Positions 21,870 through 31,517 of a stretch of DNA of 64,000 nt are shown here, in pieces. The DNA comes from Metaphire vulgaris (Eukaryota > Annelida > Clitellata > Crassiclitellata > Megascolecidae). The stretch covers positions 6,241,979 through 6,305,978 of the forward strand of contig CM030862.1 in the NCBI GenBank assembly GCA_018105865.1, read 5' to 3'. The notes under the pieces are model-generated. The model did not search any database. It saw only the letters and a program-made list of their open reading frames with translations, and was not told the origin of the DNA. Within the stretch, counting starts at the first letter, position 1. Each line of letters begins with the position of its first letter. The translations under genes were made by a program, and so were the position numbers.

Positions 21870-22081
21870 CTTTTTGTTAAGTTTTTGTGGTAGAGGAGAT
21901 CAAGAGGAATGCTGTGCGGGTGAAGAGCTGCGTACCATTGGTAGAATGCATCCAATGGTTCGTGCCATAGAATATCAGAATCTGGATTGAGATTGAAGAT
22001 TTCACTAAACACAGAAGTTCCGCCTCTCATGTACCCTAGCAGCACAACTTTTGACGTAGTGTTTGGCCTACCTAGAAGTTC
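21870..22081 (-). CDS. Carbohydrate sulfotransferase, PAPS 5'-phosphate-site exon
   Basis: 212 bases, phase 0 to phase 2. They encode ELLGRPNTTSKVVLLGYM and RGGTSVFSEIFNLNPDSDIL, then WHEPLDAFYQWYAAL. LGYMRGGTSVF is the 5'-phosphosulfate-binding loop; the family form is RSGSSF, so the first Ser is Gly and the second is Thr here. FNLNPDSDILWHEPLD matches the FNQNP...YEP segment of CHST enzymes. The acceptor is TTTATTGCAG|G and the donor AAAAG|GTGAGG. The phase 2 join to 20388 is exact. The exon needs a phase 0 donor upstream, which the membrane exon at 31370 does not provide. Confidence 0.9.
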
Positions 22082-22150
22082 CTGCAATAAATATCTTAGA
22101 TTTAAAACAACAGACTAATTTTGACGATGCATTCTATGCAGGCATAGACA

Positions 22151-22350
22151 CAGTGGCGGCTCCACCGGGGGCCAGGGGGGCCCGTGCCCCACTATTGAGT
22201 GCCTGGCCCCCCCCAGTAGCCCCCCAGTGGCCCCCCAGTTGGGACCCTATACTTAATGCTACATACATTAAACAACAAATGGTTGCCCCCAATGATTAGA
22301 AGTTGCCACCCCAACGGACCCCCAATTGCCAAATCCTAGAGCCGCAACTG
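22151..22350. mobile_element. hAT-like MITE, CAGTGGCGGCTCCA family, copy B
   Basis: 200 bp with ends CAGTGGCGGCTCCACC / TAGAGCCGCAACTG and a perfect duplication, CATAGACA (22143-22150, 22351-22358). It resembles copy A at 13037-13224 throughout. Confidence 0.9.
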
Positions 22351-22385
22351 CATAGACATGAGTCCATTTTTTAAAACCCAACCCA

Positions 22386-22675
22386 TTGGGGGCGGGAAGA
22401 TGGCAGATTGGTAACACGCTACAGACAGGCACGCTGACGGAACGGGTTCAACCCCGCAGGAGCCCCTAAGGCCGACTCAGCCTTCATTCGCTAGAGGGTG
22501 GTGGCAACTGAGTAGCAGCTGTGGCTGCGAAGGTAAAGCGCGGGTCTAGAGAAAGCAATGGCAAACTACTCTAGATTAATGGCTTTAGCCACCTGCGTCG
22601 CTGCTTGCCTTACACCGGAGATCAGCGCCGGGTCCAAAGCTCGAAATCGAGTATGGAAGAACCTTTACCTTTTTT
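22386..22675 (+). mobile_element. tRNA-derived SINE, copy 2
   Basis: A box GATGGCAGATTGG and B box GGGTTCAACCCC in tRNA spacing. Then AGGAGCCCCTAAGGCCGACTC and a body ending in CCTTTACCTTTTTT. Shares its head with 7418 and with the reverse copy at 43998. Confidence 0.75.
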
Positions 22676-22922
22676 ACCATCATGATTCAGACCCAACCCA
22701 CGAAACAATAGGGTTACTTGACCCAACCCACCGTAATACATTACAATGTATTAAACCATGGCTTATTTTTTTACCCAACCCAACCTACCATAAACATGAA
22801 ATTTTGAAAATTTCTGACCCAACCCAATCTAATCCATGAGTGGATCGAACCCATGTCCATGTCTGATTCTACGACGACGAATTCGTTCATTGTTTTCGCC
22901 GTTCTGTGCTTATGAACAACAT

Positions 22923-23534
22923 CAGTTGCGTAGCCAAGGGGGTTGGCAGTGGCGGTTCCACCATGTTGATGACTGGGGATGCATCCCCCACCGGGGTTCC
23001 GGATGACATTTTTTTGCTTGTCAGTCTATTTTCCGGCGAGTTTTAAAAAAATTAGTGAAAAATACTGCAAATGACCTTCTTTTTCTTGCTTTTCGGCTTT
23101 TTGGAAAGGGTTTTTAACATTTAATGAGCAAAACACTACTAACAATGACCTTTTCTCTTTTTTCTTGTTTTCTTCTTCACTTTGCATCCACCCACCAACT
23201 TCAAAAAAATTTTCATCCCCACCAAGAATTCCTGGAACCGCCACTGGAGGTTGGGGTTAAAAAACCCTTTGGTTGACCGACCAAAATTTTTTATTGCGTA
23301 TTATTATTTTGTGGGCGAAGAGACGCCAAAATCAGGTTTAATGCAGCAAAACAGAAAAAAGCAGCAAAGAAAAATATCAATATATTTGTACGTGATCATA
23401 CTGTATGGCTGTATAACTAACTTAATCAATCAAAATAATAGACGACTTTTTTCTTTTTTATTGCTTGCCACGATTCTTCGAAGTTGAGAATGGTCATAAC
23501 TCCCTTTCGGGAAATACTGCTAGCTACGCCACTG
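22923..23534. mobile_element. TIR element, GTGGCGTAGC family, split by a MITE
   Basis: Left end CAGTTGCGTAGCCAAGG, right end CTAGCTACGCCACTG. After removal of 22947-23246 the sequence GGGGTTGGGGTTAAAAAACCC becomes continuous. No clean target duplication is visible. Confidence 0.6.
22947..23246. mobile_element. hAT-like MITE, GTGGCGGTTCCA family, copy B (nested)
   Basis: 300 bp with ends CAGTGGCGGTTCCACC / TGGAACCGCCACTG. Flanks GGGGTTGG / GAGGTTGG are an 8-bp duplication with one mismatch. Contains ATGACCTTCTTTTTCTTGC-type motifs. Confidence 0.8.
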
Positions 23535-24047
23535 ACAACAGCAACAGCAACAACATTGATAATAATAAATTTAAAATCTTACTTTTCTCAGTTTCATCCA
23601 GGTTTTGTTTGGCTGAACATTGAATACATCAGGATTCGAGTTCTCAGAATTGTAAACGCTGTCAGCTACATGCGCCAGATAAGAAACCAAGAGGTATAAT
23701 ATAATAATAGTAGAGTTGTAACGGATTAAGATAAGATTAGAACTTGTATTTACAAATTTACGTCCTCTGTATGACGATCGACGTTTGATAGCGTAATACG
23801 AAATTACGAATCGATATCAATCACAGAACAGAACAAAGTCCATCAAACTGAAATAGTAATTAAATTTCAACACAACTAGTCTGTGCAGGAATAGTGGGGC
23901 TCTGTCCCTCTGTGTTCTTTGTTGCTACCATAATGTCTATAAGGGTAAATATTGTGAAAAAGTATCCAAGAATTACTCAGTACACTTATGAGGAGTATTG
24001 GAGTAAACTTGGATGAAAGAGTGGGGGGGACTGTGGGGCCCAAACCC
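23535..24047. other. Unassigned intronic sequence
   Basis: No repeat or gene recognised, except a weak A-rich tract near 23700. Confidence 0.3.
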
Positions 24048-24088
24048 CAGTGGCGTAGCGTGCACTTTTGCCGCCTCTGGCTCATGGC
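24048..24088. mobile_element. Left stub of a GTGGCGTAGCGTGCAC element
   Basis: CAGTGGCGTAGCGTGCAC followed by GCCGCCTCTGGC. It resembles the left end of 25075-25287 and is interrupted after 41 bp by the hAT element that follows. Confidence 0.6.
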
Positions 24089-25011
24089 CAGGGCGCGATT
24101 TGTAGGGGAATCTTTCCCCCCACTGCCCAACTACATCCCTCCACTGAGGTGGCTACTGACATCCCAGTCAGATAAGTCAATCTTCCCCCACTGTGACTGT
24201 GACAGGAAAATGCATTAACCGTCAGCAGAGGGAGGAAATTTTTCGGCGTTTTGCGCCGAGCATGAGTAAAACAATGAAACTTGATGTTCAGTGGTAACTG
24301 GGGGACACAGTTTAATCTTTTAAAAAAATTACCTGTGCTGTTGATTAAACTTTTATGCTTTGTCATGGCCAGACAATAAAATTGACAGATCATTATTTGG
24401 TGACAGAGCAATAGTTTAACTAGCAGAACTGTGCAAAATAGATCCATCACTAGCCTAGGATCAGTTCCGACAGTACAAGAAGAACAATGTAAAAGCAACC
24501 GGCAATGTGCTTGCTTCAGTACTCAGTAGAATTCAAATTCTGCCTATCTCGTCAGGTGAATGTGAGTGGGGCTTCTCGTGCATGAATATAAATGATACAC
24601 TAATTAGAAATCAACTCGGTATTCATACACCTTCATCTCTTGGGTACGCGATGGGCGACATGCTGCCTCAGATGCACCAACTGAGAAAAAAACTGACAAG
24701 ACATCTATGTCAATTCCTGCCATGCCAACTCTGTATCAGTTTTAAATGATACTTGCTTGAATTTAGTTGCATAATTTCAATTGTTGCAACTTGCAGTTGC
24801 ACTATTACATGTGTGGTTTAAATAAATGGTTTGTGACAATTTATAAAAATAATATTAAAAGTTAGAGCAAAGTACTGTGCATTAAATCATGCATTTCCCA
24901 TGTCCCCCCTACTGCTCGTCATGTTCCCACCACTGCTCATCATGTTCCCCCCACTGCTCGCCATGTTCCCTAATATTCCCCCCACTGCTCCGGGTTACAA
25001 ATCGCACCCTG
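24089..25011. mobile_element. hAT element with a transposase remnant
   Basis: 923 bp with ends CAGGGCGCGATTTGTAGGGG / TACAAATCGCACCCTG and a perfect 8-bp duplication, CTCATGGC (24081-24088, 25012-25019). The right third has tandem CATGTTCCCCCCACTGCTC units. It carries the end of a hAT transposase (24507-24749), so it is an internally deleted derivative of an autonomous hAT. Confidence 0.92.
24507..24749 (+). pseudogene. hAT transposase C-terminal dimerisation domain remnant
   Basis: The frame includes LPISSGECEWGFSCMN and INDTLIRNQLGIHTPSSL, which correspond to the conserved A-E-C-E-R-G-FS-MN...RN-L signature of the hAT C-terminal dimerisation region. The catalytic DDE part is absent, so no activity is expected. 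It is in plus orientation within the element and ends at TGA 24747. Confidence 0.8.
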
Positions 25012-25074
25012 CTCATGGCTGATCCGCCGCCTCAAATTTATTTGTATCAGAGGCGGATCTAGGGTGTTTGGCGC

Positions 25075-25287
25075 CAGAGGCGTAGCGTGCACTCATGCCG
25101 CCCATGGCCCATGTCGTCGCTTCCAAAATTTTTAAATTTTAAATTTGCAGCCCCTTCTAAAATTTTCCTCCTTCACTGAAATCCTCTGACAAGCCGAAAA
25201 AGGTCGTCGCTTCCTAAATTTGCCGCCCCCGTCATGTGTGCCGCCCATGGCTAAAGCCACAATAGCCATTGGCACGCTACGCCTCTG
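25075..25287. mobile_element. TIR element, CAGAGGCGTAGCGTGCAC ends
   Basis: 213 bp with ends CAGAGGCGTAGCGTGC / GGCACGCTACGCCTCTG. Contains GACAAGCCGAAAAAGGTCGTC at 25190 and two GCCGCCCATGGC phrases. No exact target duplication is seen. Confidence 0.75.
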
Positions 25288-25510
25288 CCAAGCCTCTCAA
25301 AAAGTGAGGGGCTTGAGCCTATATAGAGACCTAATAGAAGAAAGTTCACGCCTATGATGAAGAGACTGGGTTAAGATTTTCGATTCGACGCGGAAAGCAT
25401 AATTCGTAATACACTGTGCAGTAGATTGCTTGTTTCTTGTATCGACTAAGAGAAGAAGCAATCCATCAGGGTTTTTACTTCATGTTCAAACTGATTATTT
25501 TACTTTCTAG

Positions 25511-25663
25511 ACGCGAGTAATCGTTTTGCAAAAACTTCCCCTTTCGATAGAGATTCTGCTGGAAAATACTTCGTCCAGAAAGATATCTCTAAGTTGGCGT
25601 CCAAACGAGTGGGAAACTAGCGAGCCTTGCACGACTGAAAATCTTCAGCGTGTTAGTTTATAA
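25511..25663 (+). other. Possible terminal exon, unrecognised
   Basis: ATTTTACTTTCTAG at 25497-25510 is a good acceptor, followed by a 50-codon open frame ending TAA at 25661. Phrases are LPLSIEILLENTSSRKISLSW and RPNEWETSEPCTTENL; the first reads a little like a beta-sandwich strand pair (fibronectin III-like). The other two frames are also open, which weakens the case. It would be on the opposite strand inside the sulfotransferase intron. Confidence 0.15.
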
Positions 25664-26032
25664 GGTCGCCTATATTTTGACCATTTTTATCGAGAGATGA
25701 GTCTACTACTGTCTTCTTTCTGATTTTTTCACTGCACAGAAAGTGTTTCGTTAGATCAATCAGATGGGTTTTACAGATTTCTTTGGTTGCGCAGAGTTTT
25801 AGAACTTTCATTCTAAAATCTAGCTAAATGTTACTTATTTCTGAGAATACAAAACATCTTTATGCGATCTCTGCGGACGGCGGACAATGAAGGCTACGGT
25901 CTGTAACGCTGCGTTCAGCAATAAACGGTGTTGTGTGTGCGCTTGGCCCTGCGTGCATGTGTGTGTGTGTTTCCGAAACAACCACAAGACTGCATTGAAT
26001 TTCTATAACGCTATTGTCAAGTCAGTATAAAT

Positions 26033-26894
26033 CAGAGATGTATCAAGTACACAATACTTCAAGTACAAGTACAAGTACCTGGCCTCCAAGTACAAGTACA
26101 AGTACAAGTACAAGTACATGCATTCATTCTAAAAAAACTTCGAGTACGAATACAAGTACAAGTACCAAAGCCTCAAGTACAAGTACCGATGCTCATAGCC
26201 AAATAGGCTACATACAGCAAGTAGGCCTACACTTTATTAATGGGTAGCTGTCTGTCACAGTTATTCGATAAAATGGACATAATTAGCAACGAGGCTTATA
26301 ATAGTCATAATGTCAATTCATTAGTTCATTACAGAAGTGAACAATCTAAATACATGTACCATCACAGTTGCCTAGGCGTTGAACGGCTTGATTGGCTACC
26401 CCGGAATGCTTTATAAATTATCGGTAAGAATTTTTACCAGCCTGTCAGTGTTTTTCCTTTCCAAATGTTTCACAAAGTTAGACGTCGTACCGCATTAGTC
26501 TGTTATAGCTGTCACTTTATTTGTACACAATTATTTACATTTACCTCTACAGTGTAAGACTTTTTCTCAACTTTATAATTAATCAGTAGGCCTAAATGCA
26601 AACTTAACGACACGAGGCACTTTGCACTCAAATGCTTTATCTTCAGCCATGTTGATCTTGTTAGCGTTTGCCTCTGCCACAGAATATTTAATAGGCTGTG
26701 TTTAATTTCAATGCTCTGCCTGACCAACGGACAGGTCCACATACAGTAGTTCTTCAGCAACCTAGCAGCTGTCTGCTTAGTGCTAAGTGACAGAGGTGTA
26801 GCAAGTACATAATGCTTCAAGTACAAGTACAAGTACCTGGCCTCCAAGTACAAGTACAAGTACTTAAAATTTGCACTCGAGTACTACATCTCTG
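26033..26894. mobile_element. hAT-like element with AAGTAC repeats
   Basis: 862 bp with ends CAGAGATGTATCAAGTAC / GTACTACATCTCTG. Flanks GTATAAAT / GCATAAAT are an 8-bp duplication with one mismatch. CAAGTA hexamers at 26061-26180 and 26815-26865 share the phrase AGTACCTGGCCTCCAAGTAC. A second left end, CAGAGGTGTAGCAAGTAC, at 26790 suggests a composite or a nested short copy. Confidence 0.8.
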
Positions 26895-26932
26895 GCATAA
26901 ATATTCTATAGAGGAGAGGAATGTGAACAACA

Positions 26933-26938
<6 letters not shown>

Positions 26939-26977
<39 letters not shown>
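26939..26977. repeat. (GA)n microsatellite
   Basis: Pure GA followed by GACG/GACA units to 27001. Confidence 0.85.
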
Positions 26978-26978
<1 letters not shown>

Positions 26979-27184
26979 GGACGGACAGACAGACAGACAG
27001 CAATTTTATCCTTTGAAAAAGACTCAGCATGCACGAAACGTAGAAAATCTCTATATATAATTCTCGATGTCTGTCGCGTCTGTCTGTCCGACGGCAACAC
27101 GGCGGGTATTGCAAGACGCTGTTGTCATTGACAACCAAATATTGTTTAATCAAAACGGAGCGTTTAACGAAGCGTCTTAATTGC

Positions 27185-27895
27185 AGCTTAAACCCCCGTC
27201 CCCCTTCCTCATCCCATCCCTCTCCCAATCGCCCAGGCCCCAACCCAATCCCGCCTCGGCCCCAAGCCCCCTTTTCCTTCCCTATCCCCATCTCCTTCCC
27301 TCTCCCCATCCCCTCCCAATCGCCCCCAAACCCCCCGTTCCTCTTCCGTCTCCCCAACCCTTTTCCCTCTCCCCATCCTTCTCCCAATCGCCCCCAAACC
27401 CCTGTTCCCTTCCTCTCCCCAACCCTTTTCCCTCTCCCATCCCTCTCCAATCGCCCTGGCCCCAACCCATTCCGGCCTAGGCCCCAAACCCCCTTCCCCT
27501 TCGCTCTCCCCATCTCTTTTCCCCTCTCCTCATCCCTCTCCCAATCACCCCGGCCCCAACACATTCCGGTCCCGGCCCCAAACCCCGTTCCCCTTCCTCT
27601 CCCCATCCCTTTTCCCTCCCCCATCCCTCTCCCAATCGCCTCAGGCCCAACCCATTTCAGCCCCAACCCATTCCCGCCCCGGCCTTAAACCCCTGTTCCC
27701 CTTCCTCTCCTATCCCCTTCCAACTACCCATCCCTCTCCCAATCGCCCAGGCCCCAACCCATCAGCGCTCCGCCCTACCCCACCGGCCCCAAACCCCGTT
27801 TCCAAACCTACACAACGCTGCTCCGAAAACCCGTACAGCCCACCTTCCTCCTCCCAAACCTCCCTTCCCTCTCCCAATGCCATGCCCCCCATTAT
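27185..27895 (+). repeat. C/T-only tandem repeat tract, ~700 bp
   Basis: The plus strand contains almost only C, T and A. CCCAATCGCC recurs at about 27225, 27317, 27383, 27447, 27539, 27630 and 27738, so unit lengths are about 66 and 92 bp. The minus strand is a purine tract with G-runs. Proline-rich and glycine-rich frames here are artefacts. Confidence 0.8.
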
Positions 27896-27944
27896 TATAT
27901 ATATATTTATTCATTCCTAGCCTCAATACCTATTTTTTATATTT

Positions 27945-28560
27945 AACCCCTCAAGTGGGGATTAAATTTTCAGACGTCGTCACCGTACTGGGGATTTAAT
28001 TTTTGGAAAAGCGTTCTCAGAAATGATTGCTGTAACGTTTTAAATTTGCTATATCTCAGGCTATATAGGAGCTAAAATGATGAGGTTTGCACCATTGTTT
28101 AGATTGTTTATTCCTCTTTCTAACCGTCCGTTCAAATCAAAAAATTTGGGGGTAGAGTCCACTTTACGGCCTAAAATATCACCCTCTCCCCCCGAAAAAT
28201 GTTTAAAGCCCCCTAGCAAAATATTTTCAGCGGTAACCCCACTTTGGTCAGCGGCAAAGTTCTAAAGGGATGTGAGAGGAACAAAATAAACCAAAAAGTT
28301 TGAAAATCGGTTGACATTTGGCAAAGATCTATCAATTCTAACCCGATGACCCCAATGTTTGAACATAAGTATTATCGGCGAATTTCGCGAAAGTTTTGAA
28401 TTCTGAGAAAGTTTCCAATTTTTTTAATTTGCTACATCCCGGGCTATATAAGAGCTAAGAAGATGAGGTTTGCACCATTGTTTAGCTATTTTATTCCTCT
28501 TTCTAACCCTCTGCGCAAAACAAAAAAGTCCAGCGTTCACGAGCTTTCCGACAATCAAGT
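27945..28560 (+). repeat. Interspersed repeat, duplicated block
   Basis: Two diverged units (GGCTATATAGGAGCTAAAAT near 28062 and GGCTATATAAGAGCTAAGAA near 28441) match the reverse complement of 950-1990. Confidence 0.6.
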
Positions 28561-28744
28561 GAGAATGAGTAGCAGGCTGTTGCTCGGCGTGAAAAATCAG
28601 CACAGCAAACAAGAGAATCAAGCACTGCATGTCGTTCGACGCTGCCAAATCAGTACACTAACGTTGACTATCAAGTTTCAGAAAATTCATGCGAATGGGC
28701 GTTAACTCGGTTGAAGGAAAAGGCGGCGAGTTAAGGACAATTAA

Positions 28745-28934
28745 TTGCGCAAAATGCTATTGCATTTGCGCAAAATCGGGTGGTAAAACAGCCAATCTCC
28801 CCCGTCATAAAATGCTATTGCATTTGCGCAAAATCGGGTGGTAGAACAGCCAATCTCCCCCGTCATAAAATGCTATTGCATTTGCACAAAATCGGGTGGT
28901 AAAACAGCCAATCTACCCCGTCATTTTTGACGGG
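28745..28934 (+). repeat. Three 58-bp tandem repeats plus hairpin
   Basis: AAAATGCTATTGCATTTGC recurs at 28751, 28808 and 28867, each copy including ATCGGGTGGTAAAACAGCC. The last copy leads directly into the terminal hairpin. Confidence 0.85.
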
Positions 28935-29223
28935 TAAACACCTAGTACAAAATAATTATTCAAGTAATAAAATAACGAATGACTGTCTTTTCGACGTCGT
29001 CGTCGTCGTCGTCCTTGCCTATAGGCAGTCGTTTTATTTGTCGAGGGTTGGCTGTCTAACCTACTTCTCCCTCACTGGCTGAGGACGACCCCATTGTTGG
29101 TCGGACATTTTGACCTGAGAGTAAGTAGCCTGACCCTTCTACCTTTATGACATATATATGGCTGTACAGGTGGATAGATATGATCGACGTCTGAGTACGC
29201 TTCATCATCGTGTGCCGTCAACA

Positions 29224-29286
29224 ACAAAAACAGAGAGAGAGAGAGACAGACAGAGAGAGAGAGAGACAGAGAGACAGACAGACAGC
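29224..29286. repeat. (GA)/(GACA)n microsatellite
   Basis: GA and GACA units. Confidence 0.85.
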
Positions 29287-29339
29287 AAAGGATATCCTTT
29301 GAGAGAGACTCAGCAACTCGAAGGTTGGCAGACACGATC

Positions 29340-29710
29340 TGTCTTCATCTGAATCGGTTCTCTTCGTCATGCCGTTGTTTTCCATTCGACCAGTCCACTC
29401 TTTGATGTCCTCTAGCCAGACTATTCTGTGAACTTCCTGTAGTGTTAGAACCTAGAACCTGCATATTGTAAGTTCCCTCTAGAATGGTTTGGATTTGTTT
29501 CAGGGCAGGATCCTCTCAAGACGTATTCGGCGTATTGGAATTGTCGTTTGGCTAGTCCTTTGACCAGCGATGTTTTCCACCCTATTTTCTGCAACAGTGT
29601 CTCACTTGATAGTTTGTTTTGCCAGTTGATTTTTAGTAGTCTTCTATAATGCCACACTTCATGATTTCAAACGCCTATTTCCTCCTTTTGGTCTGTTGGG
29701 AAATGTTCAG
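29340..29710 (-). pseudogene. LINE C-terminal fragment, minus strand
   Basis: Minus-strand frames read KINWQNKLSSETLLQKIGW and SLVKGLAKRQFQYAEYVLRG, then WLEDIKEWTGRMENN. The order and spacing match RTE-type reverse transcriptase tails. Stops and a frame change make it inactive. Confidence 0.75.
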
Positions 29711-29765
29711 TATTCATAGGAATATATAACTACATAGAATACGCAGCATTTAAAAAAAGCCATGG

Positions 29766-30014
29766 AAGACATGGAAATGGGATGAGTCTACCCATGGGTT
29801 GGATTGGGTTGGGTCAACAATTTTCAAGTTTATGGTGGGTTGATTTAGGTAAGAAGATAAGTTATGGTTAAAGAAGTATAATGCATTACGGTGGGTTGGG
29901 TTTGGTCAAGCAACACTATTGTTTTCGTAGGTTGGGAAACTTGGGTTGGGTCTGAATCATTAAGAGTCGGATGGGGTTGGTGTATTACAAAAAATTGACC
30001 CATGTCCATGTCTG
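29766..30014. mobile_element. TIR element related to 22139-22865
   Basis: Left AAGACATGGAAATGGGATG, right TTGACCCATGTCCATGTCTG. The body has TGGGTTGGGT repeats, the complement of the ACCCAACCCA repeats in the relative. Target duplication is unclear. Confidence 0.55.
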
Positions 30015-30572
30015 AGCCAGAATTAGGTTTCGACGTAAAACTATGATTACTAAATCTAATATTGATCATATCAATGTCTTTCTGAAACGAACACAGATTT
30101 TTGCAAATATTAAAGTAATCAAAACAACAGGTATTGACAACGATCAGTGTAAATCGCGTTGTCCATAACGGCGCTGAAATAACGCAACAGTATTGTGCCA
30201 GCAGCCAATGACAGCATGCTTGCCTTTGTTACATACAAGTACGACAGTGAGCCTGTTATTGTTGTCAAGAGCTTTTAGATCACGTGCCACTTTTCACTAC
30301 CCATGTTGCCCTGTTTTAAAAGACCTTATAGGTTTGTGGTTATGAAGTCTATAGATTACAAGCATTTATGGCCACGTGCAAATTCTTAAACCATCTTCGA
30401 TTCAATGATTCTGCAATTTTGTCTTCAGACTATAAATTGTAGATAATTATTAGGGATAAAGTACGAGCATCATAAAACACGGTAAAATTACCGGCTTTCA
30501 AGATAATTATAGACGGCGTCTCATTAAATCGGGACCAATTTATGTTTTGGTTCTGACTTTTCCAGATGCAGT
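30015..30572. other. Intronic sequence, one weak frame
   Basis: If the MITE at 30573-30772 is removed, a minus-strand frame stays open across the site (…KLDYIWKSQNQNINW…). I do not recognise it. It might be a decayed element or part of the missing sulfotransferase stem. Confidence 0.2.
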
Positions 30573-30772
30573 CAGGCCCATCGGAACGAATTTTTAGCAG
30601 GGGGTACATTTCGTTGGCCATTTGGTAAATTGCTACGTTTTTAGATGTTTCTCCTCATGAATCCGACGCAAGAGGGTGAATTCCAGCCATAACCTTTGCC
30701 TTCCACGGTGCACCCCCTAAGTTTTTCCAGGTATGCAGCTGCAACCTTGCACCTCCAGTTCCGACGGGCCTG
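30573..30772. mobile_element. hAT-like MITE, CAGGCCCRTCGGAAC ends
   Basis: 200 bp with ends CAGGCCCATCGGAAC / GTTCCGACGGGCCTG. Flanks GATGCAGT / GATGTAGT (30565-30572, 30773-30780) are an 8-bp duplication with one mismatch. Confidence 0.85.
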
Positions 30773-30970
30773 GATGTAGTCCAATTTAATGAAAATTATA
30801 TCACTGTGTTTCCTGGAAGAATACAAAGGGGTCTCGATTTGATGAAACACCGTGTAGTAGTCTAGTAAATCTATGTCTTAAGATCAGTATTGCCAGTGAA
30901 AAAATGTTACGGGAGCCTTGAAGGGAATCAATATAATATTTTGCCACGCCGTTTTTAAAGAATCGTGAAG

Positions 30971-31197
30971 CAGTGGCGTAGCAATATGCTCGGGGGGGCC
31001 TTGGCGAAAAACGGGCAGGGGGCCCTTCCTGCTACTTTAGCGATCTCTTATCAAACGTAAATTCCAGATGCGGTCTTGCACACTGGACCCTAATGGAGGG
31101 TCGGGTGACTCGGGTCGGAGACCCTTTGCAGGTCGGGGGACGACGGGGGCCCCAATTGGCATTTGGCCAGGTTGTCCATGTAGCTGCTACGCCTCTG
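30971..31197. mobile_element. hAT-like MITE, CAGTGGCGTAGC family
   Basis: 227 bp with ends CAGTGGCGTAGCAA / CTGCTACGCCTCTG. Flanks TCGTGAAG / CCGTGAAG are an 8-bp duplication with one mismatch. Confidence 0.85.
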
Positions 31198-31369
31198 CCG
31201 TGAAGGTACAATGCAGGATTGTCTCAGTCTTTGGTTTCGGTCATAAATGAACATTTTAAAAAGAAGACAGTTCATTTGGTTTCCAAAGAAATTCCTCAGT
31301 CATATCAATCAGTCGACATTTATTTTTAAATACTGTAATTAACCTCGAATTTAAACCAGATCTTCTCAC

Positions 31370-31517
31370 CGTTGTGAAGTTTGAAATCGAAGTCGACAAC
31401 GACGAATATAACAATGAGAGAAACAAGAAATATAACGAACAGCTTTGACGGCCCAGTCACTATACGCCTCAGAGCTCTTCGACCGAACATGTGAAGTCTG
31501 GAACTAAACTTTTTCAT
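31370..31517 (-). CDS. Type II membrane-anchor exon, probable sulfotransferase N terminus
   Basis: From ATG at 31517 (context AGCATGA) it reads MKKFSSRLHMFGRRALRR, then IVTGPSKLFVIFLVSLIVIF and VVVDFDFKLHN. This is a short basic cytoplasmic tail and a ~19-residue hydrophobic span, the usual Golgi type II anchor. It ends at CACAACG|GTGAGA, a strong donor in phase 1. Strand and position fit the first exon of the gene at 19257-22081. The phase 1 donor cannot be spliced to the phase 0 acceptor at 22081, so at least one exon of length 3n+2 is unaccounted for. An upstream in-frame ATG exists (31652 region) but would give an atypically long cytoplasmic tail. Confidence 0.5.

Larger units (their letters stand above)
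22139..22865. mobile_element. hAT-like element, CAGRCATGGACATGGGT ends
   Basis: Left end CAGGCATAGACATGAGTCC, right end CCCATGTCCATGTCTG. Flanks ATTCTATG / ATTCTACG (22131-22138, 22866-22873), an 8-bp duplication with one mismatch. The body is repeats of ACCCAACCCA. Two other elements (22151-22350, 22386-22675) sit inside it. A relative is at 29766-30014. Confidence 0.75.
27050..28946 (+). mobile_element. Helentron-like non-autonomous element
   Basis: It starts TCTATATATAATTCTCGATG followed by GTCTGTCTGTC. It ends with the hairpin CCCGTCA-TTTT-TGACGGG (28917-28934) and TAAACACCTAGT, a Helentron-style layout. In order it contains a pyrimidine tract, the duplicated block shared with 950-1990, and three sub-terminal tandem repeats. 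No rolling-circle replicase frame is present. The ends are inferred by motif only, because this class makes no target duplication. Confidence 0.55.

Noticed and set aside
26014..26247. Ser/Thr-rich frame
   Set aside because: Translation of CAAGTA hexamers inside a hAT-like element.
27122..27688. Proline-rich and, on the other strand, glycine-rich open frames
   Set aside because: Direct product of the C/T-only repeat tract; no domain, start context or codon bias beyond composition.
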